Assembly (NCBI GenBank): GCA_015493405.1
Contig: WGDF01000016.1
Span: 1 to 14,594 of the forward strand
DNA length: 14,594 nucleotides
Origin: Flavobacteriaceae bacterium
GTDB taxonomy: Bacteria; Bacteroidota; Bacteroidia; Flavobacteriales; Flavobacteriaceae
Reading direction: 5' to 3'
A program made the position numbers and the translations under genes. Shown in pieces: positions 6,585 to 14,005 of the stretch; within the stretch, counting starts at the first letter, position 1, and the number at the start of each line of letters is the position of its first letter. The notes under the pieces are model-generated. The model saw only the letters and a list, made by a program, of their open reading frames with translations, was not told where the DNA came from and did no database searches.

Positions 6585-7232
6585 CTAACTTCCCAAGCGT
6601 TCTTTTTTCCAATCAAAATCGGCTTGTAAAGTATAGCGAATACGATCGTGTAAACGGTTTGGACGACCTTGCCAAAATTCCATTTCTACCGGCTTGACCA
6701 AATAACCTCCCCAGTGTGGCGGTCGCGGAATTTCTTGATTCTCAAATTGTTGTTCAAATTGTTTAAAGCGGTCTTCCAAAAACATTTTATCGGGAATAAT
6801 CTCACTTTGAGGAGAAGCCCAAGCCCCGATTTGGCTGCCACGTGGTCGCTGCTCGAAGTAACCATCGGACAAATTATTCGCTAGTTTTTCGGCTTTGCCT
6901 TTAATGATAATCTGACGTTCCATCTTTGGCCAAAAAAAGGCTAAAGAAATTTTAGGATTTTGAGCAATTGCTTGTCCTTTTTCGCTCTTATAATTAGTGT
7001 AAAAAATAAAACCTTCCCATGTAAATTTTTTGAGCAAAACTACTCTGATTCGTGGAAAACCATCTAAGCCGTTTGTGGCCAAGCTCATTGCATTGACCTC
7101 TATACAATCTTCATTTTTTTCAGCCTCAAAAAACCAATCACGGAAAAGTTCCAAAGGATTGTCCGGAACAGATTTCTCATCTAAAACAGCTTTTTGATAG
7201 ACACGACGGTAGTGACTTAAATCTTTTGGCAT
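6585..7232 (-). CDS. pdxH: Pyridoxamine 5'-phosphate oxidase
   Basis: This FMN enzyme oxidises pyridoxine or pyridoxamine 5'-phosphate to pyridoxal 5'-phosphate with oxygen, the last and salvage step of vitamin B6 synthesis. The 215-residue length is standard. Visible motifs are PRIRVVLLKKF (60-70), FYTNYKSEKGQAIAQNP (77-93), the FMN/substrate segment QRPRGSQIGAWASPQS (128-143) and the family signature MEFWQGRPNRLHDR (184-197). The chain ends in RLGS where many homologues end in RLxP, a small deviation at the extreme C-terminus. It has its own -7 element upstream (7260-7253). It lies 86 bases before the DUF493 gene with no obvious terminator between, so read-through into the murA operon is possible. 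Confidence 0.96.
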   Translation of the reverse strand: MPKDLSHYRRVYQKAVLDEKSVPDNPLELFRDWFFEAEKNEDCIEVNAMSLATNGLDGFPRIRVVLLKKFTWEGFIFYTNYKSEKGQAIAQNPKISLAFFWPKMERQIIIKGKAEKLANNLSDGYFEQRPRGSQIGAWASPQSEIIPDKMFLEDRFKQFEQQFENQEIPRPPHWGGYLVKPVEMEFWQGRPNRLHDRIRYTLQADFDWKKERLGS

Positions 7233-7252
7233 AAGTTTAATTTTTTATCTTT

Positions 7253-7260
7253 CAAAGATA
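7253..7260 (-). promoter_or_regulatory. -7 element of pdxH
   Basis: The minus strand reads TATCTTTG (7260 to 7253), a full match to TAnnTTTG, 20 bases before the pdxH ATG (7232). The -33 region has no clear TTG. Confidence 0.55.
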
Positions 7261-7401
7261 CATTTATTTGTTGAAATGCCGGTAAGCGTGATATGAATTA
7301 GTATGAAAAAGTCATTTGAATTAAAAATAACATTTCCTATTAAATATCATTTCAAGTTTTCAAATATTTTTTATTTTTACAATATTCTAAAAAAATAATG
7401 T

Positions 7402-7869
7402 ATGCTTTCCAATGCTTCAAAATATGCCATTCGCTCCGTTCTTTTTTTAGCCGAAAATAGTTCTAAAACTAAAAAATACGGCGCCAAAAAAATAGCGTCC
7501 GAATTGGAAATTCCCTTATCGTTTATTGCAAAGATTCTGCAAAAATTAGCAAAATCTCAAGTCATTTCCTCTACCAAAGGGCCGGGAGGTGGTTTTTTCA
7601 CTTCAAAAAATAATCTGAATCTTAATGTGAGTCATATTTTAAAGGTCATTGAAACCGAAGACATATTTGAAGGCTGTTTTTTAGGATTACCCCGTTGCAG
7701 TGATGACAATCCTTGTCCTGTGCATCATATCGTTGCACCATTTAAAGAAGCTCTATTAGAAAAATTTAGCCATCAAACTATAGAAGATTTTGCAGCTGAA
7801 ATTAAAGAAAACGGCTCTTATTTGTCCCTTAAAGGAATCACCATACAAGGAAAAGATATGATTCAATAA
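7402..7869 (+). CDS. Rrf2 family transcriptional regulator with three cysteines
   Basis: This 155-residue DNA-binding protein starts with the family-typical MLSNASKYAIRSVLFLA. A winged helix spans about 27-70, with recognition helix SFIAKILQKLAKSQVI (40-55) and wing STKGPGGGF. Cys92, Cys99 and Cys105 form a C-x6-C-x5-C pattern (GCFLGLPRCSDDNPCPVH). Related Rrf2 proteins such as IscR and NsrR bind an iron-sulfur cluster through three cysteines at this site, so a redox, iron or nitric-oxide sensing role is plausible but unproven. The first spacing differs by one from IscR (x5). The gene is divergent from pdxH and not next to isc or suf genes, so its targets cannot be read from context. A near-match -7 element TATTTTTA lies at 7372-7379. 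The stop codon is 5 bases from that of the convergent TPM gene. Confidence 0.9.
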   Translation: MLSNASKYAIRSVLFLAENSSKTKKYGAKKIASELEIPLSFIAKILQKLAKSQVISSTKGPGGGFFTSKNNLNLNVSHILKVIETEDIFEGCFLGLPRCSDDNPCPVHHIVAPFKEALLEKFSHQTIEDFAAEIKENGSYLSLKGITIQGKDMIQ

Positions 7870-7874
7870 TAAGT

Positions 7875-8687
7875 TTACCAGCCGCCGGTTGCACCGCCAC
7901 CTCCGAAGCCGCCACCTCCGAAACCGCCGGAAAAGCCGCCGCCACCGAATCCACCGCTACTGCCCCACGAACTGCTACCACCGCTTGAAAATATAATAGG
8001 GCCGCCTCCGGATGAACGCCAAGACCCCCCCCCTGAATTACCACCTTTGGAAAAAAGAGATAAGATAATAATAAAGATAATAAAAGCCAATATAATATAA
8101 AACAGATAATCGGTAGGTTGCTTTTTGGGTAAATCATTTTTATATTCTCCAGCCAATACCTTTATAATAGCATCAATTCCATGTGATAAACCTTCATAAT
8201 ACTGCCCTTTTCTGAAATAAGGAATAATATCATCTTCTATAATTCGCCGGGATAAAGCATCCGTTAATAAATATTCGACGCCATAACCTGTTCTTATGGT
8301 GATTTTATGGTCGTCCTTAGAAACCAAAATAAAAACACCATTCCCTTTGTCTTTTTGACCTATTCCCCATTTGTGAGCCCATTCAGTCGCATATAAAGAG
8401 ATGTCGTCATTAACCTTATTGACAGTCGCTACAACAATCTGAGTAGATGTAGAATCGTAGTATTTAGTAATTTTTGATTCAAGCATGTGCCTTTCTTGGG
8501 GAGACATCAATTGGGCATAATCATAAACGGAATGCTGTTTTTGAACCGATAGTGAAGGTTTAGCCGGTAAACCATCCGATTCTATTTTTAATGGTTCTAA
8601 ACTTTGCACCACATCTTCTTGAGCACGCAGACTAAGTCCGGACCATAAAAAATAGATACTCAAAAAGCGTAATAAAAATAGTTTCAC
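7875..8687 (-). CDS. Secreted/membrane TPM-domain protein with Gly-rich tail
   Basis: The 270-residue protein has a signal peptide (1 to about 22, ending LSLRAQ), a TPM domain (about 53-182, starting SVYDYAQLMSPQE and including GNGVFILVSKDDHKITIRTGYGVE and FRKGQYYEGLSHGIDAI), a membrane helix (about 194-213) and a tail of Gly, Ser, Phe and Trp ending GGGGATGGW. The TPM domain should face the periplasm. Members of this family are linked to acid phosphatase activity in plants and to photosystem II repair; in bacteria next to LemA the role is unclear. Translation starts at GTG, 6 bases past the stop of the upstream TPM gene; no ATG would keep the signal peptide. Residues 219-221 are three GGG codons forming a nine-G tract, and the tail DNA contains a 15-base tandem repeat. 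It is the last gene of the cluster. Confidence 0.9.
   Translation of the reverse strand: MKLFLLRFLSIYFLWSGLSLRAQEDVVQSLEPLKIESDGLPAKPSLSVQKQHSVYDYAQLMSPQERHMLESKITKYYDSTSTQIVVATVNKVNDDISLYATEWAHKWGIGQKDKGNGVFILVSKDDHKITIRTGYGVEYLLTDALSRRIIEDDIIPYFRKGQYYEGLSHGIDAIIKVLAGEYKNDLPKKQPTDYLFYIILAFIIFIIILSLFSKGGNSGGGSWRSSGGGPIIFSSGGSSSWGSSGGFGGGGFSGGFGGGGFGGGGATGGW
7893..7937. repeat. 15-base tandem repeat coding for FGGGG units
   Basis: Two nearly identical 15-base units (7893-7907 and 7908-7922, sharing CCGCCACCTCCGAA on the plus strand) are followed by a decayed third unit (7923-7937). On the minus strand they encode Phe-Gly-Gly-Gly-Gly steps in the tail of the TPM protein. The repeat is in frame, so copy-number change would lengthen or shorten the tail by five residues. 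Confidence 0.7.
8025..8033. repeat. Nine-base poly-C/poly-G tract inside the TPM tail
   Basis: Nine consecutive C's on the plus strand are read as GGG GGG GGG (Gly219-221) in the minus-strand TPM gene. Nearby glycines mostly use GGT, GGC and GGA. In an A/T-rich genome such a tract is unusual, and it is long enough to be prone to slippage. Confidence 0.9.
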
Positions 8688-8693
8688 GTGCGT

Positions 8694-9131
8694 TTAATGT
8701 TTTGAAATTTCATCGGGCAGTTCGTTCACATCATCCGTTTGATAAGGAAAGAACTGCTTGAGTTTTTGACCGACATTCAGGATGCCTTGAACCAGCCCTT
8801 CTGTATATTGTCCGGCTTTGAATTGACGGATGATTTCGGAAGTGATATTTTTCCAAAAATCATCAGGAACCACCTGATTGATACCCGAATCGGCAATAAT
8901 GGTAAAATTGCGATGGTTTATATCGACATAAAACAAAATCCCATTTTTTTGTTGGGTTTGCTCCATACCAATAGTTTTAAAAACCTCCCATACATAGGGC
9001 ATAGAAGGTTTTTCTTTTTGTTTTGACTCCAAATGCACCCGAATTTCGCCGGAGGTATCCTTTTCAGCTTGCTTAATAGCGGCCACAATCCGTTTTTCTT
9101 GTTCTGGCGTTAAAAATTCTTCGGGTGTCAT
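8694..9131 (-). CDS. Cytoplasmic-type TPM-domain protein
   Basis: This 145-residue protein is almost entirely a TPM domain (about 5-130): FLTPEQEKRIVAAIKQAEKDTSGEIRVH, then KNGILFYVDINHRNFTIIADSGI, then FKAGQYTEGLVQGIL. It lacks a signal peptide and membrane helix, unlike the next gene, which carries the same domain. A LemA-TPM-TPM gene order is common in Bacteroidota, and the paired TPM proteins probably act together on the two sides of the membrane or on LemA; this is inference. Its ATG overlaps the lemA stop by one base (TAATG), suggesting translational coupling, and the GTG of the second TPM gene follows its stop by 6 bases. Confidence 0.9.
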   Translation of the reverse strand: MTPEEFLTPEQEKRIVAAIKQAEKDTSGEIRVHLESKQKEKPSMPYVWEVFKTIGMEQTQQKNGILFYVDINHRNFTIIADSGINQVVPDDFWKNITSEIIRQFKAGQYTEGLVQGILNVGQKLKQFFPYQTDDVNELPDEISKH

Positions 9132-9721
9132 TAAAATTGTACTTTGGGGGCTTTCTCAGCACCTTTATCGCTTTGGAAACGTGCCATATCTTTAAAGCCA
9201 AACATGCCGGCTAACAGATTACCCGGGAACTTTTTAATATGCTTATTAAATTTATTAACCGCTTCATTATAGCGATCTCGTTCAACCTTGATGCGATTTT
9301 CAGTTCCTTCCAATTGACTTTGCAATTCTAAAAAGTTTTTATCCGCTTTTAAATCCGGATATTTTTCTACCGTTACCAATAAACGCCCCAAAGCACCGCT
9401 TAAGCCCTGTTGTGCTTGTTGAAATTTAGCCAATTGTTCGGGGGTAATATTGGTAGGATCAATCTTAGTTTGTGTAGCAGAGGCTCTGGCTTTAATAACG
9501 GCTTCCAAAGTGCCTTTTTCATGAGCTGCATATCCTTTGACCGTATTGACCAAATTCGGAATCAAATCGGCCCGACGTTGGTAAGCACTTTCTACTTTTG
9601 ACCAAGCTGTTTTGGCATTCTCTTGATATTCAACACCGGTATTATAAAAACCGACAAAAAATTGGTATAAGAAAAATCCAATAACCAAGATAACACCTAA
9701 AATTCCTAATGATTTTTTCAT
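9131..9721 (-). CDS. lemA: LemA family membrane protein
   Basis: The 196-residue protein has one N-terminal membrane helix (about 5-27, after MKKS) followed by a long helical domain with LemA hallmarks: QENAKTAWSKVESAYQRRADLIPNLVNTVKGYAAHEKGTLEAVIKARA, then SGALGRLLVTVEKYPDLKADKNFLELQSQLEGTENRI, then FPGNLLAGMFGFKDMARF. The function of LemA proteins is not settled; they often neighbour TPM proteins or membrane peptidases. It is 43 bases past the MerR-type gene with no clear terminator or perfect -7 element between, so it likely belongs to the same transcript as the M23 peptidase. Its stop codon overlaps the first TPM gene. Confidence 0.95.
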   Translation of the reverse strand: MKKSLGILGVILVIGFFLYQFFVGFYNTGVEYQENAKTAWSKVESAYQRRADLIPNLVNTVKGYAAHEKGTLEAVIKARASATQTKIDPTNITPEQLAKFQQAQQGLSGALGRLLVTVEKYPDLKADKNFLELQSQLEGTENRIKVERDRYNEAVNKFNKHIKKFPGNLLAGMFGFKDMARFQSDKGAEKAPKVQF

Positions 9722-9764
9722 AATAATTAATTTTTAAATATGTTTTGGTAAAAATAGTAAAATT

Positions 9765-10094
9765 TTATAAATTTTCACGTATTTTCTTTAATTCCGATTT
9801 AACTCTTTCAAGCCGGTCAATAAGACTTAGATTTCGTTTTATTTTTTGACGATCTGATCGCAACTTTTTTTTAGCTCCATCGAGGGTATATCCATTATCC
9901 TTGACCAAGTGAAATATTATTTTCAAATTTTCGACATCTTTTGAAGTATATAATCTTTCTCCTTTCGCATTTTTCTTTGGTTTTAACAAAAAATCAAATT
10001 CTTTTTCCCAGAAACGAATCAAAGATGTATTAACATTGAATGCTTTGGCTAATTCATTGGTACGGAAATACAATTTCTCGGGCAAAGGTTTCAT
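9765..10094 (-). CDS. Short MerR family DNA-binding protein
   Basis: This 109-residue protein carries a MerR-type winged helix: LYFRTNELAKAFNVNTSLIRFWEKEF (helix-turn-helix, about 8-33) and KGERLYTSKDVENLKIIFHLVKDNGYTLDGAKKKL (wing and second helices, about 44-78). A basic coiled-coil segment (about 79-109) probably serves dimerisation. No effector-binding domain follows, so no ligand can be proposed. The ATG overlaps the stop of the M23 peptidase gene (TAATG), which is a conserved-looking arrangement and suggests that the two proteins are made together. It could regulate this envelope cluster or act elsewhere; the sequence does not decide. Confidence 0.9.
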   Translation of the reverse strand: MKPLPEKLYFRTNELAKAFNVNTSLIRFWEKEFDFLLKPKKNAKGERLYTSKDVENLKIIFHLVKDNGYTLDGAKKKLRSDRQKIKRNLSLIDRLERVKSELKKIRENL

Positions 10095-11065
10095 TAATCA
10101 AGAGATTGGTTTTCTTCTGCAGCCATTTTGCGTAAACGCGCATATAATTGAGGCGTCAAATCGTTGTAATAAAAATTGATAGGATTAACTTTTTTACCAT
10201 TCACATGAACTTCATAATGACAGTGAGGTCCTGCAGATAAACCGGTATTGCCGACATATCCTATAATTTGACCCCGTTTTACTTTCTGCCCGTTTTTAAC
10301 AGCCACTTTGCTCATATGACCATAAAGTGTCTCGTAACCAAAACCATGATTGATCACGACATGCTTTCCAAAACCATTGGCTTTCCAACCGGCATGTTTG
10401 ACAACACCATCAGCCGTCGCATATATAGGCGTGCCCGTTTTGGCCGTAAAATCCATACCATAGTGGAACCGGCGCGTCTTCAAAATAGGATGAATACGCC
10501 AACCATAACCGGAAGCCATCCGTTTTAAATCTTTATTTTCAACCGGTTGAATGGCCGGAAGATGGGCTAACATTTTTTCTTTATTTTTGGCTAATTTGAC
10601 CACTTCATCAAAAGAAATAGACTGAACAACAAGCTGTTTTTCGATTTTGTCTGCTTCATTCATAGAATTTTTAATCAATTCGGAATTAGGTTCTCCTTCC
10701 AAATTTTTATATAAATCGACGCCGCCATAACCGCCTTTTCTTACAGCATCTGAAATAGGATCTGCTTCAAAAATAGTGCGGTAGATATTATTATCTCTTT
10801 GCTTGATATCGTTCAAAACCAGCTCAATCTTTTTAAATTTGTTATTCAAAATATTATAATTGAGTTTCAGATTTTCATTTTCACGCACCAAATTCTTTTC
10901 ACGAGGGGTCTGTAAAAAGGCATGGGGCGAAGATAAGAGTAAAATCAAAGTGATTACGCCGACAATCAAACCGGCTAGAAAGACCATAATCCAAGCTTTT
11001 GACGAGGATTCAACCTGTTTGTAAGAAAGTGAGTCCGGATCGTAAATAAATTTCCGTTTAGCCAT
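10094..11065 (-). CDS. Membrane-anchored M23 family metallopeptidase
   Basis: The protein (323 residues from MAKRKF) has a short cytosolic lead, one membrane helix (about 24-45), a coiled-coil stalk (about 55-92), a middle region, and a C-terminal LytM/M23 domain (about 183-296). Zinc ligands are His201 and Asp205 (HYGMD) and His283, with His281 (HCH) and His250 (YGHMS) as likely catalytic histidines. All are present, so it should be an active zinc endopeptidase cutting peptide bonds of peptidoglycan in the periplasm, or a close relative. The open frame reaches 11107, but the extra 14 residues do not fit the family, and the predicted transcript starts just after them, so 11065 is preferred. 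It is divergent from alaS and heads the MerR-LemA-TPM-TPM cluster. Confidence 0.93.
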   Translation of the reverse strand: MAKRKFIYDPDSLSYKQVESSSKAWIMVFLAGLIVGVITLILLLSSPHAFLQTPREKNLVRENENLKLNYNILNNKFKKIELVLNDIKQRDNNIYRTIFEADPISDAVRKGGYGGVDLYKNLEGEPNSELIKNSMNEADKIEKQLVVQSISFDEVVKLAKNKEKMLAHLPAIQPVENKDLKRMASGYGWRIHPILKTRRFHYGMDFTAKTGTPIYATADGVVKHAGWKANGFGKHVVINHGFGYETLYGHMSKVAVKNGQKVKRGQIIGYVGNTGLSAGPHCHYEVHVNGKKVNPINFYYNDLTPQLYARLRKMAAEENQSLD

Positions 11066-11110
11066 ATTTTGTTTTATTTTTGTTGCACCAAAAACGACGC
11101 TACACATTTG

Positions 11111-11118
11111 TAGCTTTG
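11111..11118 (+). promoter_or_regulatory. -7 element of alaS
   Basis: The octamer TAGCTTTG matches TAnnTTTG and lies 22 bases before the alaS ATG. A TTG occurs at 11083-11085, giving a spacer of 25 bases, slightly longer than the usual 17-23. It abuts the minus-strand -7 element of the M23 gene. Confidence 0.5.
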
Positions 11119-11126
11119 CAAATTTA
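11119..11126 (-). promoter_or_regulatory. -7 element of the M23 peptidase cluster
   Basis: The minus strand reads TAAATTTG (11126 to 11119), a full match to TAnnTTTG, with a predicted leader of about 45 bases to the ATG at 11065. No TTG is found at a good -33 distance. The two opposing -7 elements are directly adjacent. Confidence 0.45.
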
Positions 11127-11140
11127 AAAAAAATATTGAA

Positions 11141-13765
11141 ATGAAAATGTTAAATTCAAAAGAGATAAGACAAACTTTTTTAGATTTTTTTGCTTCAAAG
11201 GAACATAAAATCGTCCCATCTGCCCCAATTGTTTTAAAAAATGACCCGACCTTGATGTTTACCAATGCCGGTATGAACCAATTCAAAGCCTATTTTTTGG
11301 GCTATAAAAAACCACCTTACAAACGTATTGCCGATACACAAAAATGCTTGCGTGTCTCCGGTAAACATAATGATTTGGAAGAAGTTGGTCTCGACACCTA
11401 CCACCACACGATGTTTGAAATGTTAGGAAATTGGAGTTTTGGAGACTATTTTAAAGAAGAAGCCATCGCTTGGGCTTGGGAACTCTTGACCGAAGTTTAC
11501 CAAATCAATCCCGACAATTTATATGTTACCATTTTTGAAGGGGCTGAAAATGAAGGGCTTGAAAAAGATATGGAAGCTTATAATTTTTGGAAGAAACATA
11601 TTCCGGAAGAAAGAATTTTGCTCGGCAATAAAAAGGATAATTTTTGGGAAATGGGCGCTATGGGACCTTGTGGCCCTTCCTCTGAAATTCATGTTGATTT
11701 GCGTTCCGATGCCGAAAAAGCCAAAATTCCCGGCAAAGATTTGGTCAATAAAGATCACCCTGAAGTTATAGAAATCTGGAATTTGGTATTTATTGAATTT
11801 AACCGAAAAGCTGATGGTAGTTTGGAACGTTTACCTGAAAAACATGTAGATACCGGTATGGGATTTGAACGTTTGGCTATGGTTTTACAAGCTAAAAAAT
11901 CAAATTATGACACAGATATTTTTGTCCCTTTGATTCAAGAAATTGAAGTGCTTTCGGGTAAAACTTATGGTCAAGATCAAGCTATTGATGTTGCAATGCG
12001 AGTTATTGCCGACCATTTAAGAGCAGTTGCTTTTTCTATAGCCGATGGCCAGTTACCTTCTAATACAGGTGCCGGTTATGTCATTCGACGTATTTTAAGA
12101 CGGGCCATTCGCTATGGCTTTACTTTTTTAAATTTGACGGAAGCTTTTATCTACAAACTGGTGCCTACATTGGTCAATATTATGGGAGATGCTTTTCCTG
12201 AAATTATAAAGCAAGAGTCCTTGATTACAAATGTTATCCGTGAAGAAGAACAGTCTTTTTTAAGAACACTGGAACAAGGCCTAATTTTGCTCAACCGAAT
12301 GATTGAAACGGCTAAAGACAAAAAAATACCGGGCGCCAAAGTTTTTGAACTCTATGACACTTTTGGCTTTCCAAAGGATTTAACCGGACTGATTTTACGA
12401 GAAAAGGGCTTTGAATTTGATGAACAAGAATTTGAAAGTGAAATGGCCAAACAAAAACAACGTTCCAAATCTGCTGCCGGTATGACAACTGACGATTGGG
12501 TGGTCATTAGAGAAGACGATGAAGAAGAATTTGTGGGTTACGACACTTTGGAAACCCCTGTAAAAATCACCAAATACCGTAAAATCAGCTCTAAAAAAGA
12601 CGGCGATTTATACCAATTGGTTTTTAACCTGACACCATTTTATCCCGAAAGTGGTGGGCAAGTCGGTGACCGCGGCTATTTGGAAGGTCCCAGTGGAGAG
12701 ATTATTCATATTTTGGATACCAAAAAAGAAAACAATTTAATCATACATTTGACCAAAACATTGCCTAAACAACCTCAAGTGACTTTTAAAGCTATCGTGG
12801 ACCAAGACAGTCGGGCAAAAACAGCGGCTAACCATTCGGCTACACACTTATTACACCAAGCTTTACGTCAAATTTTAGGGACTCATGTCGAACAAAAAGG
12901 TTCATTGGTTTCTCCTACCCATTTACGTTTTGATTTTTCTCATTTCAGCAAACTAAACCCTGAAGAAATCAAACAAGTTGAAGACTTTGTCAATGCACGT
13001 ATTAACGAAAAGCTCGCTCTAGTCGAAAAAAGAAATATTCCTATTACTCAAGCTGTTGAAGAAGGCGCTATGGCTTTATTCGGCGAAAAATATGGTGATA
13101 CGGTTCGAATGATTAAATTTGGGAATCATGCTGAACTCTGCGGGGGGACACACGTTGACAATACCAATGATATCTGGCAATTTAAAATCTTGAGTGAAAG
13201 CGCCATTGCTGCAGGTGTGCGTCGTATTGAAGCCATTACGGGTGAAGCCGTAAAAGATTACTATAAAACACAAGATGCTCAATTGACCCAGCTGAAAAAA
13301 ATGCTGAAAAACCCGACCGATTTGACTAAAACTATCGAGAATATGCAAATGGAAAATCAACAATTGCGCAAAGAAGTAGAGCAACTCAAAAAGGAAAAAG
13401 CCCATTTTTTACAAGAAAAATTACAAAATGAGTTTGAAAACATCGGCGATATTCAATTTTTAGGCAAGAAATTAGATTTGGATAGTGCCACAATTAAAGA
13501 TTTATTGTTCTCACTTGGTAAAAATAAAGAGAATATCGTAGCAGTCATTGGTTCCGCACAAAACGGTAAAGCCATTATCAGCGTGTATGTTTCAAAAGAT
13601 TTGGTTGCTAAAAAAGATTTGAATGCCGGAAAAATAGTCCGTGAGATTGCCAAAGAAATTCAAGGCGGTGGCGGTGGACAACCATTCTTTGCCACGGCAG
13701 GCGGTAAAAGTCCGGCAGGATTGGATAAAGCGATTGCAAAAGCCAAAGCGTTAGTTCAAAGTTAA
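11141..13765 (+). CDS. alaS: Alanine--tRNA ligase
   Basis: AlaRS charges tRNA-Ala in the cytosol and clears mischarged Ser- and Gly-tRNA-Ala. The 874-residue protein has the full domain order. The class II core begins with [22 protein letters not shown] and includes [30 protein letters not shown] and the motif 3 stretch [17 protein letters not shown]. The editing domain holds the zinc site: His565 and His569 (HSATH), Cys667 and His671 (CGGTH). A coiled coil (about 710-765) precedes the C-terminal DHHA1-type domain with the Gly-rich [15 protein letters not shown] (from 842). ATG codons at 11141 and 11147 are both possible; the first is closer to the promoter and kept. It is a single-gene unit divergent from the M23 cluster. 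No strong terminator follows. Confidence 0.98.
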   Translation: MKMLNSKEIRQTFLDFFASKEHKIVPSAPIVLKNDPTLMFTNAGMNQFKAYFLGYKKPPYKRIADTQKCLRVSGKHNDLEEVGLDTYHHTMFEMLGNWSFGDYFKEEAIAWAWELLTEVYQINPDNLYVTIFEGAENEGLEKDMEAYNFWKKHIPEERILLGNKKDNFWEMGAMGPCGPSSEIHVDLRSDAEKAKIPGKDLVNKDHPEVIEIWNLVFIEFNRKADGSLERLPEKHVDTGMGFERLAMVLQAKKSNYDTDIFVPLIQEIEVLSGKTYGQDQAIDVAMRVIADHLRAVAFSIADGQLPSNTGAGYVIRRILRRAIRYGFTFLNLTEAFIYKLVPTLVNIMGDAFPEIIKQESLITNVIREEEQSFLRTLEQGLILLNRMIETAKDKKIPGAKVFELYDTFGFPKDLTGLILREKGFEFDEQEFESEMAKQKQRSKSAAGMTTDDWVVIREDDEEEFVGYDTLETPVKITKYRKISSKKDGDLYQLVFNLTPFYPESGGQVGDRGYLEGPSGEIIHILDTKKENNLIIHLTKTLPKQPQVTFKAIVDQDSRAKTAANHSATHLLHQALRQILGTHVEQKGSLVSPTHLRFDFSHFSKLNPEEIKQVEDFVNARINEKLALVEKRNIPITQAVEEGAMALFGEKYGDTVRMIKFGNHAELCGGTHVDNTNDIWQFKILSESAIAAGVRRIEAITGEAVKDYYKTQDAQLTQLKKMLKNPTDLTKTIENMQMENQQLRKEVEQLKKEKAHFLQEKLQNEFENIGDIQFLGKKLDLDSATIKDLLFSLGKNKENIVAVIGSAQNGKAIISVYVSKDLVAKKDLNAGKIVREIAKEIQGGGGGQPFFATAGGKSPAGLDKAIAKAKALVQS

Positions 13766-14005
13766 TACTTCGACTGGCTCATTAACCAGATCGGAAATCT
13801 ATTATAAATCTTTAATTTAATTCGTTTAATATAAGATTTTTCGACAGTCCCGACATACGTCGGAACTGTCGAAATGACATTCTACTACTTATTCTATTAC
13901 TGCATGAAGTAGGCTGTCATTTCGAACATAGTGAGAAATCTCACAGATAAGAAATTACATCTAACATGCGATATGCGCCACCGAAAAGAAAAACTAAAAT
14001 CTGAA
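13766..14005. other. Non-coding stretch between alaS and pepE
   Basis: This stretch holds a weak CTGG/CCAG hairpin near 13774-13790, an A/T-rich segment, and then a set of inverted repeats (13839-13944). No full promoter match was seen close to the pepE start. Confidence 0.6.
13839..13944. repeat. Intergenic repeat with nested inverted repeats (GTCATTTCGA type)
   Basis: Three parts are visible. Hairpin A (13839-13874) pairs TTTCGACAGT with ACTGTCGAAA and CCGAC with GTCGG across one mismatch and a 4-base loop. Hairpin B (13870-13924) pairs CGAAATGACA..CTAC with GTAG..TGTCATTTCG around a 23-base middle and shares CGAAA with hairpin A, so the two are alternative folds. A 14-base palindrome GTGAGA-AA-TCTCAC follows (13931-13944). 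The TGTCATTTCGAAC...GAGAAATCTC string is characteristic of high-copy intergenic repeats in flavobacteria. It lacks a T-run, so it is not a standard terminator. Confidence 0.7.

Noticed and set aside
7838..8137. Minus-strand reading frame of 99 residues overlapping the TPM gene
   Set aside because: Its Ala/Val-rich sequence is the out-of-frame reading of the Gly-rich codons. It has no start context of its own. It is kept only as the possible slipped tail discussed under the nine-G tract.
11066..11107. Longer M23 peptidase start (14 extra residues)
   Set aside because: The upstream ATG leaves almost no leader after the predicted transcript start, and the added residues have no family match; MAKRKF is the natural start.
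12151..13653. Minus-strand frames antisense to alaS
   Set aside because: They follow the codon pattern of alaS and contain no recognisable domain; alaS is certain on the other strand.
13839..13874. Hairpin after alaS as an intrinsic terminator
   Set aside because: The stem is strong but is followed by TGACATT, not a T-run, and it sits in a repeat of the dispersed type, so a terminator role is not supported.
13973..14005. Upstream in-frame ATG for pepE
   Set aside because: It would add 11 mostly basic residues (MRHRKEKLKSE) that PepE proteins do not have, and the 14006 start already has a longer lead than usual. It is not fully excluded.
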